Of a DNA stretch of 64,000 bases, positions 1 through 7,339 are shown one piece after another. Within the stretch, counting starts at the first letter, position 1. Every line of letters begins with the position of its first letter. The notes beneath the pieces were generated by a model. That model was not told the origin of the DNA. It worked only from the letters and a program-made list of their open reading frames with translations, and did no database searches. A program made the position numbers and the translations under genes. The DNA comes from Granulicella sp. L46 (GTDB lineage Bacteria > Acidobacteriota > Terriglobia > Terriglobales > Acidobacteriaceae). The stretch covers positions 157,500-221,499 of the forward strand of contig NZ_LMUT01000002.1 of the NCBI RefSeq assembly GCF_009765785.1, in the 5' to 3' direction.

Positions 1-105
1 ACCCAGATGCTCCGCGACAACGCCGCCACCGCAATCGATCTCCTCACCCTCAAACAATTCCTCATCCAGCTCGACCAGGCCTACGTGGATGAACTAAAAC
101 ACTAA
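1..105 (+). CDS. 3' end of an unidentified gene
   Basis: Frame 1 is open from the first base to a TAA at 103-105 and gives the last 34 residues of a protein that begins outside the window. The tail is helical-looking and of mixed charge, ending DELKH. No domain can be recognised from so short a piece. It lies 55 bp upstream of the decayed gene at 161-913 on the same strand and could be a neighbour in the same unit. Codon use is like that of the other genes here, so I take it as a real gene end, with unknown function. Confidence 0.55.
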   Translation, partial: TQMLRDNAATAIDLLTLKQFLIQLDQAYVDELKH

Positions 106-160
106 CCAAACGCAAGCACCAGCCCGGGCCCCGCACCCTCAGTTCGCTAAGGAGCCCACG

Positions 161-915
161 TTGCTAGACGTCCACCCACCCCCACCAAACCACCCACACC
201 TGGCGCGATTTCTTCATCCACATCGCGACCATCTGCATTGGTCTCCTCATCGCAGTTGGCCTCGAGCAGTCCATCGAAGTCCTGCACCGCCATCACGAGC
301 GCGTCGCTCTCCCGTCCGACCTGCGCACCGAGGCCGTCAGTAACCGCGAGATCATCGCCCACGATCTCAACATGCACGCCCTCGAACCCTGGTTCGCACA
401 AGCCATCCAGGCTGCCGACACCGCCGTCCCGACCCAGGGCAAGGTCCGCCTCATGCTCTCGCCGTCCCCTTGCCTTCCAGGCTCCGTGGGCACCTCGAAG
501 ATGCGTTACTTCGCCCCATCCCAGGCTGTCTGGACGACCGCCAAAGAGTCTGCCCTCGTCACCCTTCTACCCGTCGAGCAGGCACGCATGTATGCGCGCC
601 TGGCGCATAACTACGAGCTCCTCGGAGACGCTCACGAGGAAGTCTACCGCCATTGCAGCGACATCTCCGCCATGCAATCGCGCTTTGCTCGTCCCACCCC
701 CGGCAGCCCCTCGCTCACCTGAACCATGACGCCCGCGCAAGCCGACCGCTTCGCCCAAACCGTCTCCGACACACGTAACGCGATCTAGGGCCTGTGCTTT
801 CGCCTGCGCTGGTCCGACGTCTACGAAGAGGCACTCGTCGACGGCGAGGTCAGAGCCGACGAGCGCATGATGAAGGTCGACCAGGAACGTTTCGAAGACC
901 CCTCCACTCCCTGAT
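161..915 (+). pseudogene. Decayed membrane-anchored protein gene
   Basis: A TTG start at 161 has a good ribosome binding site (AAGGAG, 149-154) and opens MLDVHPP. The reading frame then has to shift in a C-rich stretch before 198 to continue as TWRDFFIHIATICIGLLIA, a short soluble head followed by one hydrophobic helix. The shifted frame continues as a plausible helical, charged protein to a TGA at 720-722. It then continues with protein-like sequence through a second stop (TAG, about 786) to a third (TGA, about 913). One frameshift plus two in-frame stops indicates a pseudogene. The N-terminal pattern (basic/His-Pro head, WRDFF, one transmembrane helix) is like a family of small one-helix proteins I recall from Acidobacteria and Proteobacteria, of unknown function. 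Confidence 0.6.
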
Positions 916-1453
916 CCGGTCGGAGGCTACTGACTTGGGCCGAGTGACACGAAGTCGCCCGCCGTCCGTGCAAGACCTGTCAAGCCCCCCAACACCCCAT
1001 AAACCGCCAGAACCCCTATGAACACTGGTGATTTATATTTTCAAAACCTGGCATAGTTACCCCATCCAATCCTTTAAAATAGAAGTAGCGCAGAAACCGA
1101 CAGACAGCTCCCGCTCTTGCCGCCCCTAACTCCTTTGAAAGGGGTACTTTGCCTGCAACCCTCCTGAATGCATTACTTTAGAGGAGGCATTTGCTCCTGG
1201 AGGGGGGATACTTTCGCGCCTAACCGCCCTGTTTGGACTACTTTGCGGAGAAAGTATGACTTATAGGGGGTGGGGGGTACCTCCACGGCCCCCGGAGGAC
1301 TGAGAACTGAGAACTGAGAACTGAGAACTGAGAACTGACAAAGCTCACCCCAGAAACATTCGCGCCCGCCATCAACAAAGTGGTTGATACGAATTCCGAA
1401 AGGTACACTAGGAGGGTTGCGCGCATGCGCGCCAAATTCGCCTTGGAGCTGTC
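914..1453. other. Repeat-rich intergenic spacer without a gene
   Basis: No convincing gene is present. The sequence between about 1020 and 1290 is lower in GC than its surroundings and contains TACTTT four times on the + strand (1145, 1174, 1209, 1239), about 30 bp apart, plus AAAGTA at 1251. G-runs lie at 1201-1207 and 1265-1277. A heptamer array follows (separate entry). The last 50 bases hold the serA leader. I read it as a degenerated intergenic repeat element rather than as regulatory DNA. Confidence 0.5.
1299..1338. repeat. Tandem heptamer array (ACTGAGA)n
   Basis: Five exact head-to-tail copies of the 7-bp unit ACTGAGA (1299-1333) are followed by a partial sixth unit (ACTGA). The array lies about 115 bp upstream of the serA start. 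The copies are perfect, so the array is either recent or kept uniform by slippage; copy number is likely to vary between strains. Confidence 0.9.
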
Positions 1454-3166
1454 TTGAAGATCGTTCTCGCAGAAAAAGTCTCGCCCGCCACGCTCGCTAT
1501 CTTGCAGAAAGAGCAGGGATGGAATGTCGTTACGGCTGACCAGATTGCGCCCGGCGGTTTGGCCGCCGAACTAGCTGATGCGGATGCCCTGATAGTCCGC
1601 TCCGCTGTACAAGCAGACGCAACTCTTCTCGCATCGGCTCCCAAACTCCGCATCATCGGCCGCGCCGGCGTTGGCGTCGACAACATCGATGCAGCCGAGG
1701 CCACGCGCCGCGGCATCGTCGTCATGAACACGCCCGGAGCCAACGCCGTCGCCGTCGCCGAGCTCACCCTCGGCCTCATGATCTCCATGTGCCGTGCGAT
1801 TCCACGGGCCAATGCTTCTATGCATCAAGCCAAGTGGGATAAGAAATCCTTGCAAGGCTCCGAGCTTCGCGGCAAAACTCTCGGCATCATCGGCCTTGGC
1901 CGCATTGGCCTCGAAGTCGCGCGCCGCGCCCAGGCTTTCGGCATGGACGTCATCGGCTACGATCCGTTCATCGCGCCCGTCATCGCGCGCGAAAACCACG
2001 TCGCACTGCTCTCGCTCGACGAGGTTCTCTCCGGCTCCGACTTCCTCTCGCTGCACGTCGGTCTAACACCACAGACCGAAGGCCTCATCAACCAGAAGTC
2101 GATCGCGCAGATGAAGAAGGGCGTCCGCATCATCAACTGCGCACGCGGCGAACTCATCGTCGATGAAGCTCTCGCCGAAGCCGTCAAGTCCGGCCACGTA
2201 GCCGGCGCGGCGCTCGACGTCTTCCGCCACGAGCCCCTCAAGGACTCGCCCTACTTCGGCATCGATAACGTCCTTCTAAGCCCGCACATCGCCGGCTCGA
2301 CCGACGAAGCCCAGGAAGCCATTGGCATCCAGCTCGCCAACCAGGTCCGCGACTACCTCAAGCTCGGTGTCGTGCAGAACGCCGTCAACGTCGCCTCGCT
2401 CACCGAAGAGGAGTACGCCGAAGTCTCGCCTTACATCGAGATGGCCGCGCGCCTCGGCCAGCTGCTCGGCCACGCCAGCGGCTCCGGCACTCCCAACACC
2501 GCTCTAGGCCACGTGGAAAGCATCTCCCTGACCTACAACGGCCGTCTCGCCGCCCTCAAGACCGACATGATCCGCAACGCGGCCGTCGCCGGCGTGCTCC
2601 ACGGAGCCGACGGCGTCAACCGCATCAACGCCGCCGCGGCGGCTGCCGAGCGCGGCATCCGCGTCCAAGAGGATAAGCGCGAGCAGATCTCCGGCGGCAC
2701 CGGCGCCACGCTCCGCCTCACCCTGCACTGGACCCGCAAGGCGACAGGCGGCCACACCGAAAGCGGCTCGGAAAGCGGTACCTGGACCGGCCTCGCCACC
2801 GTCCTCCACGGCCAGTCCCCGCGCCTGCTCAGCTACGATGGCATCGACATCGAGGCCGAGCTGGCCGGCACCCTGGTCATCATCCGCAACCAGGATGTAC
2901 CCGGCGTCATCGGTCGCATCGGCACCATCCTCGGCGAGGCCAAGCTCAACATCGCCAGCTTCGCTCTCGGCCGCGCAAAACCGGGCCAACCCGTAAATTC
3001 CTCTTCGCGTGTTCCAGAAGGACACGCCCTTGCCGTCGTACAGCTCGATATCCCACAAACCGACGGTTCCACCTCAACCTCTCCCGAGCTCGAGCAGGCC
3101 CTGGCCGCCCTGCGCAAGGTCGACGCGATTACCAGCGTCCGCACCGTCGAACTCGGTAAGTTGTAA
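1454..3166 (+). CDS. serA: D-3-phosphoglycerate dehydrogenase
   Basis: Catalyses the first committed step of serine synthesis, NAD-dependent oxidation of 3-phosphoglycerate to 3-phosphohydroxypyruvate, in the cytoplasm. The 570-residue protein has the long form of the family: catalytic/NAD domain (1-315), an allosteric-substrate-binding domain, and a C-terminal ACT domain (from about 470) that would bind serine. Visible motifs are the dinucleotide loop GLGRIG (147-152), catalytic Arg231 in NCARGE, Glu260 in RHEP and His278 in SPHIAG. It is longer than the usual 525-530 residues because of extra segments in the middle domain (around GGHTESGSESG) and within the ACT domain. The start is TTG with GGAG at 1445-1448; no better ATG is available. 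It is followed 48 bp later by the parvulin lipoprotein gene on the same strand. Confidence 0.95.
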   Translation: MKIVLAEKVSPATLAILQKEQGWNVVTADQIAPGGLAAELADADALIVRSAVQADATLLASAPKLRIIGRAGVGVDNIDAAEATRRGIVVMNTPGANAVAVAELTLGLMISMCRAIPRANASMHQAKWDKKSLQGSELRGKTLGIIGLGRIGLEVARRAQAFGMDVIGYDPFIAPVIARENHVALLSLDEVLSGSDFLSLHVGLTPQTEGLINQKSIAQMKKGVRIINCARGELIVDEALAEAVKSGHVAGAALDVFRHEPLKDSPYFGIDNVLLSPHIAGSTDEAQEAIGIQLANQVRDYLKLGVVQNAVNVASLTEEEYAEVSPYIEMAARLGQLLGHASGSGTPNTALGHVESISLTYNGRLAALKTDMIRNAAVAGVLHGADGVNRINAAAAAAERGIRVQEDKREQISGGTGATLRLTLHWTRKATGGHTESGSESGTWTGLATVLHGQSPRLLSYDGIDIEAELAGTLVIIRNQDVPGVIGRIGTILGEAKLNIASFALGRAKPGQPVNSSSRVPEGHALAVVQLDIPQTDGSTSTSPELEQALAALRKVDAITSVRTVELGKL

Positions 3167-3214
3167 ACTTATAAGACTGTGGCCTCTACTCCACAGCTCC
3201 AGGAATCCTCCCCG

Positions 3215-4267
3215 ATGCCTAAGTCTGTTCGCACGTTTAGTATTTTTATCGCGTCCTCGCTCGTCCTCATCGCCGGCTGCCACAAGGGCCCGCAGCAAGG
3301 CGTCGTCGCCACCGTCAACGGTCACCCCATCTTCCAGACCGATGTGGACAAAGCCTACACGAACCAGCTGGCCACCAACCCTCAACAGCAGGTGCCGACG
3401 CCTGACCAGGCTGACTCGCTGCGACTCAACATCATTCACGCGCAGATTCTCGAAGCCATCCTCGATCAGCGCGCCGCCAAACAGGGTCTGACGGCAACCG
3501 ATGCCGAGGTCGAGGCGAAGCTGGCCGAGATGAAGGCTCCCTACACCGAGGAGCAGTTCCAGGCCAAGCTGAAGACCGCGAACCTCACGCTCGATGAACT
3601 GAAGCGTGAGATCCGCCGCAACCTTACCCAGGAAAAGCTGCTGAACAAGGAGATCAACTCCCGCATCACCGTCACCGATTTGGATGTGAGGAACTACTAC
3701 GACGCTCACAAGGCTGATTTCAACCTTATCGAGCCCGCGTATCATCTCGCCCAAATTATCGTCACCGATCAGGGCAACGCTCAGTCCGGCAACCTGCAGA
3801 ACAATAAGGCCACCAGCGCCGAGGATGCCCGCAAAAAGATCCAGGCCATCAAGACCCGCATCGACTCCGGCGAGGATTTCGGCGAGCTGGCTGCAAACTT
3901 CTCGGAGGACACAGGAAACAACCAGAACGGCGGAGACATGGGCTTTCTTCCCGAGTCGCAGCTAAAGAGCCTCCCCGTCGTCTACGCCGCGATTACCAAG
4001 CTCAACGCTGGCCAGACCACCGACATCATCCCGAAGGTTGACCCGACCACTCACAAGCCCGTGGCCTACGCCATCTTCAAACTGATCAGCAAGGATGCTG
4101 CCGGACAGCGTCAGTACGACGACCCGCGTGTGCAGCAGAGCATTCGTCAGCAGCTTCACGAGAGCCGCGCCCAGCTGCTGCAGGCTGCATACCGCGAGAT
4201 GTTGATTGACCAGGCCAAGGTGGAGAACTTCTTCGCCGAGCAGGTCTTCAAACGGGGCGCACAGTAA
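3215..4267 (+). CDS. Parvulin-type peptidyl-prolyl isomerase lipoprotein (SurA/PrsA-like)
   Basis: A probable periplasmic foldase that isomerises proline peptide bonds in exported or outer-membrane proteins. From the ATG at 3215 (GGAA upstream) the protein begins with a lipoprotein signal ending LIAGC, so Cys18 would be lipidated. Next comes a SurA_N-like helical chaperone region containing TVNGHPI near residues 30-40. A parvulin domain follows (roughly 175-290: HLAQIIV, FGELAANFSED, GGDMGFL) and then a helical tail, 350 residues in all. An in-frame GTG at 3179 would put 12 residues before the signal sequence and is less likely. It sits between serA and a cytochrome c lipoprotein; the operon linkage is probable, but no functional link to serine synthesis is apparent. 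Confidence 0.85.
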   Translation: MPKSVRTFSIFIASSLVLIAGCHKGPQQGVVATVNGHPIFQTDVDKAYTNQLATNPQQQVPTPDQADSLRLNIIHAQILEAILDQRAAKQGLTATDAEVEAKLAEMKAPYTEEQFQAKLKTANLTLDELKREIRRNLTQEKLLNKEINSRITVTDLDVRNYYDAHKADFNLIEPAYHLAQIIVTDQGNAQSGNLQNNKATSAEDARKKIQAIKTRIDSGEDFGELAANFSEDTGNNQNGGDMGFLPESQLKSLPVVYAAITKLNAGQTTDIIPKVDPTTHKPVAYAIFKLISKDAAGQRQYDDPRVQQSIRQQLHESRAQLLQAAYREMLIDQAKVENFFAEQVFKRGAQ

Positions 4268-4289
4268 TACAAACCGGAGAACAGCCCAA

Positions 4290-4661
4290 GTGAATCTGAC
4301 GATACCGACACGCCGAGCGTGGCTTTCTCTGTGCTCTCTCCTCGTTCTCTATCCAATTGTGGCGGGCTGCAAGCCCACCACGCCACCACCGATGCCTCTG
4401 AGCCAGCTCAACGCGCAACAGATGCGCGGCCACGCTATCTTTCAAGCCAGCTGTTCGCAGTGTCACGACGATCGCGACTCGGATGCTCTGCACGGTCCGT
4501 CAATGCTCGGCGTCTTCAAGCAGCAGTACCTGCCCAGCGGAGCTCCGGCCAACGATGACCGCGTCCGCGTCGTCATTCTTGAGGGCCACGGAATGATGCC
4601 GGCGATCAATCTCGACTCGCAGGACACCCAGGACCTGATCGCGTACCTGCATACGCTGTAG
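4290..4661 (+). CDS. Monohaem c-type cytochrome lipoprotein
   Basis: A small periplasmic electron carrier. The GTG start at 4290 is preceded by CCGGAGA (4274-4280). The product has a lipobox ending IVAGC, a Pro-rich linker and one haem-binding CSQCH motif, with the distal Met likely in GMMPAINL near the end. About 123 residues, which is normal for a class I membrane-anchored cytochrome c. The spacing to the preceding isomerase gene is 22 bp, so they are probably cotranscribed. Its partner cannot be read from the sequence; the large respiratory operon at 13585-27445 is one candidate. Confidence 0.85.
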   Translation: MNLTIPTRRAWLSLCSLLVLYPIVAGCKPTTPPPMPLSQLNAQQMRGHAIFQASCSQCHDDRDSDALHGPSMLGVFKQQYLPSGAPANDDRVRVVILEGHGMMPAINLDSQDTQDLIAYLHTL

Positions 4662-4670
4662 AGCGGATCC

Positions 4671-5111
4671 ATGACCACAGACGATCCTCAAACGCCAATC
4701 GCATCCTCTCCCACGCCGGCACAGGACACCGACTTTGCCACGCGACATCTCCCGGGCACGCCTGCTGGCGAAGTCAAGGGCATGCTTCCCGGCATGGCGT
4801 TCATTGGGATGTACATGCTGCTGCTGGCCATGCTGAACGCCTTCGCGGCGCTGCATGGCATCTATGGCAACGGTCTGCCGCGCTATGGCCTCTTTGGTAT
4901 CTGCACCTTAATGGTGATTGGCGTCTTCGGCTTCCTTCGCTTAAGGCGCTGGGGCTGGGCCATTGTTGCTGCAGGCTTTCTTCTGCTCGCGGCCGGTGAT
5001 TTCTATCTCTACGCGCACCAGCATGTAGGATTTCTGCTGATCCGGGCGCTCTTCAGCATCGTCTTCTTCCTCTACCTCAGCCGCACCGAGGTCCGTGAAC
5101 GACTCCGCTGA
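4671..5111 (+). CDS. Small four-helix membrane protein of unknown function
   Basis: 146 residues. A hydrophilic N-terminal tail of about 40 residues, rich in Pro/Thr/Ala, is followed by about four hydrophobic segments (MAFIGMYMLLLAMLNAF, LFGICTLMVIGVFGF, WAIVAAGFLLLAAG, LLIRALFSIVFFLYL) and a short basic end RTEVRERLR. It begins 9 bp after the cytochrome c gene, so it is translationally close to it and probably in the same operon. I do not recognise the family. A role as a membrane partner of the cytochrome would be a guess. Confidence 0.7.
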   Translation: MTTDDPQTPIASSPTPAQDTDFATRHLPGTPAGEVKGMLPGMAFIGMYMLLLAMLNAFAALHGIYGNGLPRYGLFGICTLMVIGVFGFLRLRRWGWAIVAAGFLLLAAGDFYLYAHQHVGFLLIRALFSIVFFLYLSRTEVRERLR

Positions 5112-5171
5112 GCGCGAGGACGCTCACCGCATTCGTTTACCGGTCTCGACAGCGTCGTCAGCGTCCCATCC

Positions 5172-5312
5172 TCAAGACGGTAGGTCCTTTTCCCAGCAAT
5201 CCTCGCCCTTGTTCGGGTCTCTGCGAAGTTCGAAGTGGAGGCCTGCGTCCAGAACCACGGGCGAAAGCAGAACGGCGACGGACGCAAAGGCAAGCAGGAG
5301 GTCGGGGATCAT
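5172..5312 (-). CDS. Possible small membrane protein (46 residues)
   Basis: An ATG at 5312 (- strand) opens MIPDLLLAFASVAVLLSPVV, one clean hydrophobic helix, then an amphipathic, charged tail (FELRRDPNKGEDCWEKDLPS) that stops at 5172. The one-helix-plus-tail layout looks like a real microprotein and the 317-bp gap between the membrane protein gene and lipA has no other occupant. There is no strong ribosome binding site, so the call is tentative. It is divergent from lipA. Confidence 0.35.
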   Translation of the reverse strand: MIPDLLLAFASVAVLLSPVVLDAGLHFELRRDPNKGEDCWEKDLPS

Positions 5313-5428
5313 AGTTGGTCTATCGACAGTGGGTGAGCAGACCTCAGTTCTGTCCAAAAGCGAGACAGCCGCCACCGACCGTCGCCGCAACCACTCGCCC
5401 GCTGAAACCATCTACAATAAAGGTTCAG

Positions 5429-6385
5429 ATGGCTCCGCTCCTTCAACCCGGCGCGCAATTCGACGCTCAGTCCGATGCGCTGATCCAGATCGACCTCTCC
5501 CCACGCAAACCCGCTCCCAAGCCCTCATGGCTAAAGGCGCGTGCCCCCATGGGCGAGACCTTCCACAATCTCAAGAAGCTGGCCCGCGACCTCAACCTCC
5601 ACACCGTCTGCGAAAGCGCCCACTGCCCCAACATCGGCGAGTGCTGGAACCATAAGACTGCCACCTTCATGATGCTCGGCAACCTTTGCACGCGGCGCTG
5701 CGGCTTCTGCGCCGTCCCCAAGGGCAAGCCCGAGCCCATTGACCACGAAGAGCCCGCTCGCGTCGCCTACGCCATTGCCCAGCTTGGCCTCGCCCACGCC
5801 GTCATCACCAGCGTTAATCGCGACGACGACAACCTCGGCGCCGCCCGAGCCTTCGTCAACGTCATCGCCGAGATCCGCCGCCAGGCACCCGGCTGCCGCG
5901 TCGAAGTCCTCACCCCCGACTTTCAGGGCGTTCCTGAAGCCCGCCGCATGGTCGTCGCTGCTCGCCCCGAGATCCTCAACCACAACATTGAGACCGTCCC
6001 GCGCCTCTACCGCGTCGCGAAATCCGGTGGCCGCTATGAGCGCAGCCTGGAGTTTCTCGACGAAGCGAAGCGCGAGTCATCCGCCCACACCCTCGGCCCC
6101 ATCGTCACCAAGACCGGCATCATCGTCGGCATGGGCGAAGAAATGCACGAGCTCCTCGGCGTCTTCCGCGACCTCGCCGACCGCAAAGTCGATATCCTCA
6201 CCATCGGCCAATACCTCCGCCCCTCACGCGACCATCTCCCCATGTCCCGCTTCTACACCCCGGACGAGTTCGCCTTCCTCAAGCACGAGGCCCTGCAGAT
6301 GGGTTTCCGCCACGTAGAGTCCGGCCCCCTCGTCCGCAGCAGCTACCACGCCCACGAGCAGGCCCAGTCCACCGGCCTCGCGTAG
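5429..6385 (+). CDS. lipA: Lipoyl synthase
   Basis: A radical-SAM enzyme that inserts two sulfur atoms into the octanoyl group on lipoyl domains of pyruvate/2-oxoglutarate dehydrogenase and glycine-cleavage proteins. Both family cysteine sets are present: the auxiliary cluster Cys61-Cys66-Cys72 (CESAHCPNIGEC) and the radical-SAM cluster Cys87-Cys91-Cys94 (CTRRCGFC). The C-terminal GPLVRSSYHA, which provides the conserved Ser ligand of the auxiliary cluster, is intact. The 318-residue length is typical. The ATG at 5429 with AAAGG upstream is chosen over an earlier GTG at 5315 because family conservation begins after it. TACAAT at 5412-5417 could be a -10 element giving a short leader. Its end is 4 bp from the convergent dehydrogenase gene. 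Confidence 0.97.
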   Translation: MAPLLQPGAQFDAQSDALIQIDLSPRKPAPKPSWLKARAPMGETFHNLKKLARDLNLHTVCESAHCPNIGECWNHKTATFMMLGNLCTRRCGFCAVPKGKPEPIDHEEPARVAYAIAQLGLAHAVITSVNRDDDNLGAARAFVNVIAEIRRQAPGCRVEVLTPDFQGVPEARRMVVAARPEILNHNIETVPRLYRVAKSGGRYERSLEFLDEAKRESSAHTLGPIVTKTGIIVGMGEEMHELLGVFRDLADRKVDILTIGQYLRPSRDHLPMSRFYTPDEFAFLKHEALQMGFRHVESGPLVRSSYHAHEQAQSTGLA

Positions 6386-6389
6386 TCTC

Positions 6390-7286
6390 CTACCCGACCT
6401 CCAGCCCACCGGTAGCCCCATAGACCTCACCCGTCACATAGCTGGACTCCTGCCCAGCCAGCAACACATACAGCGGAGCCATCTCCACCGGCTGCCCCGG
6501 CCGCTTCATCGGCGTCTCCGATCCGAACGCCGGAATCTTTTTATCCGGCTGCCCACCGCTGGTCTGTAACGGAGTCCAAACCGGCCCCGGCGCCACGCAA
6601 TTCACCCGAATCCCGTCCACCGCAACCTGCCGCGCCAGCGCCCGCGTGAATGCCAGAATCGCCGCCTTAGTCGGTGCATAATCCAGCAGCGACGGGCTCG
6701 GATGCGTAGCCTGGATCGACGCCGTCGTGACAATCGTGCCACCCTTCGGCATCAATTTCAATGCTTCCTGGCATAGCCACATCAGCGCAAACACGTTCAC
6801 CTCGTACGTCTCTTCCATCTGCTTCGTCGTGAGGTCCGCAATCTTATCGACAGCGTGCTGCTTGCCCGCAACGCACGCCAGCACATCCAGCCCACCCAAC
6901 TTTTTGTGCGCGTCTTTGACCAGCTTGCGCGCAAACTTCTCGTTGCTGATGTCCCCCGGCAGTGCCACAGCCTTCCGCCCCTCAGCCTCGATCAGCGCGA
7001 TCACTTCCTTCGCGTCCTTCTCTTCGCTCGGTAGATAATTGATTGCGACATCCGCGCCCTCGCGCGCAAATGCAATCGCCGCCGCACGCCCAATCCCCGA
7101 GTCACCGCCAGTCACCAGCGCTTTCCGATTAGGCAGCCGCCCACTACCGCGATAGCTCGTCTCGCCGCAGTCCGGCTTGGGAGTCATCTTCGCCTCGAGC
7201 CCTGGAACACGCTGCGGCTGATGCTTGAACTTGGGTTGCGGATACTGCTTCGTCGGGTCCTGCAGAGTATACAAATCTTTCGCCAC
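6390..7286 (-). CDS. Short-chain dehydrogenase/reductase (YghA-like)
   Basis: An NAD(P)-dependent oxidoreductase of the classical SDR family with a Rossmann fold. The N-terminal extension (about 50 residues, with [15 protein letters not shown]) is typical of the YghA/general-stress subgroup. Cofactor motif TGGDSGIG follows, then the NxAG-equivalent CVAG, the catalytic Ser in TTASIQ and YAPTK as the YxxxK pair. The C-terminal [11 protein letters not shown] end is also conserved. 298 residues, full length. The substrate cannot be deduced; homologues act on aldehydes or sugar alcohols. It is monocistronic and convergent with lipA. Confidence 0.9.
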   Translation of the reverse strand: MAKDLYTLQDPTKQYPQPKFKHQPQRVPGLEAKMTPKPDCGETSYRGSGRLPNRKALVTGGDSGIGRAAAIAFAREGADVAINYLPSEEKDAKEVIALIEAEGRKAVALPGDISNEKFARKLVKDAHKKLGGLDVLACVAGKQHAVDKIADLTTKQMEETYEVNVFALMWLCQEALKLMPKGGTIVTTASIQATHPSPSLLDYAPTKAAILAFTRALARQVAVDGIRVNCVAPGPVWTPLQTSGGQPDKKIPAFGSETPMKRPGQPVEMAPLYVLLAGQESSYVTGEVYGATGGLEVG

Positions 7287-7339
7287 GATTCCTCCAACGC
7301 TTGCATTTCAAGCGTGCAGGATGAGATGCGTTTCGCTCC

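Noticed and set aside
1260-1280. G-quadruplex candidate in G-runs upstream of serA
   Set aside because: Only two adjacent long G-runs on the strand; a third lies some 60 bases away, too far for a convincing intramolecular quadruplex.
5095-5655. 186-codon frame overlapping lipA
   Set aside because: Overlaps most of the conserved N-terminal part of lipA in another frame and has Ser/Arg-rich composition only.
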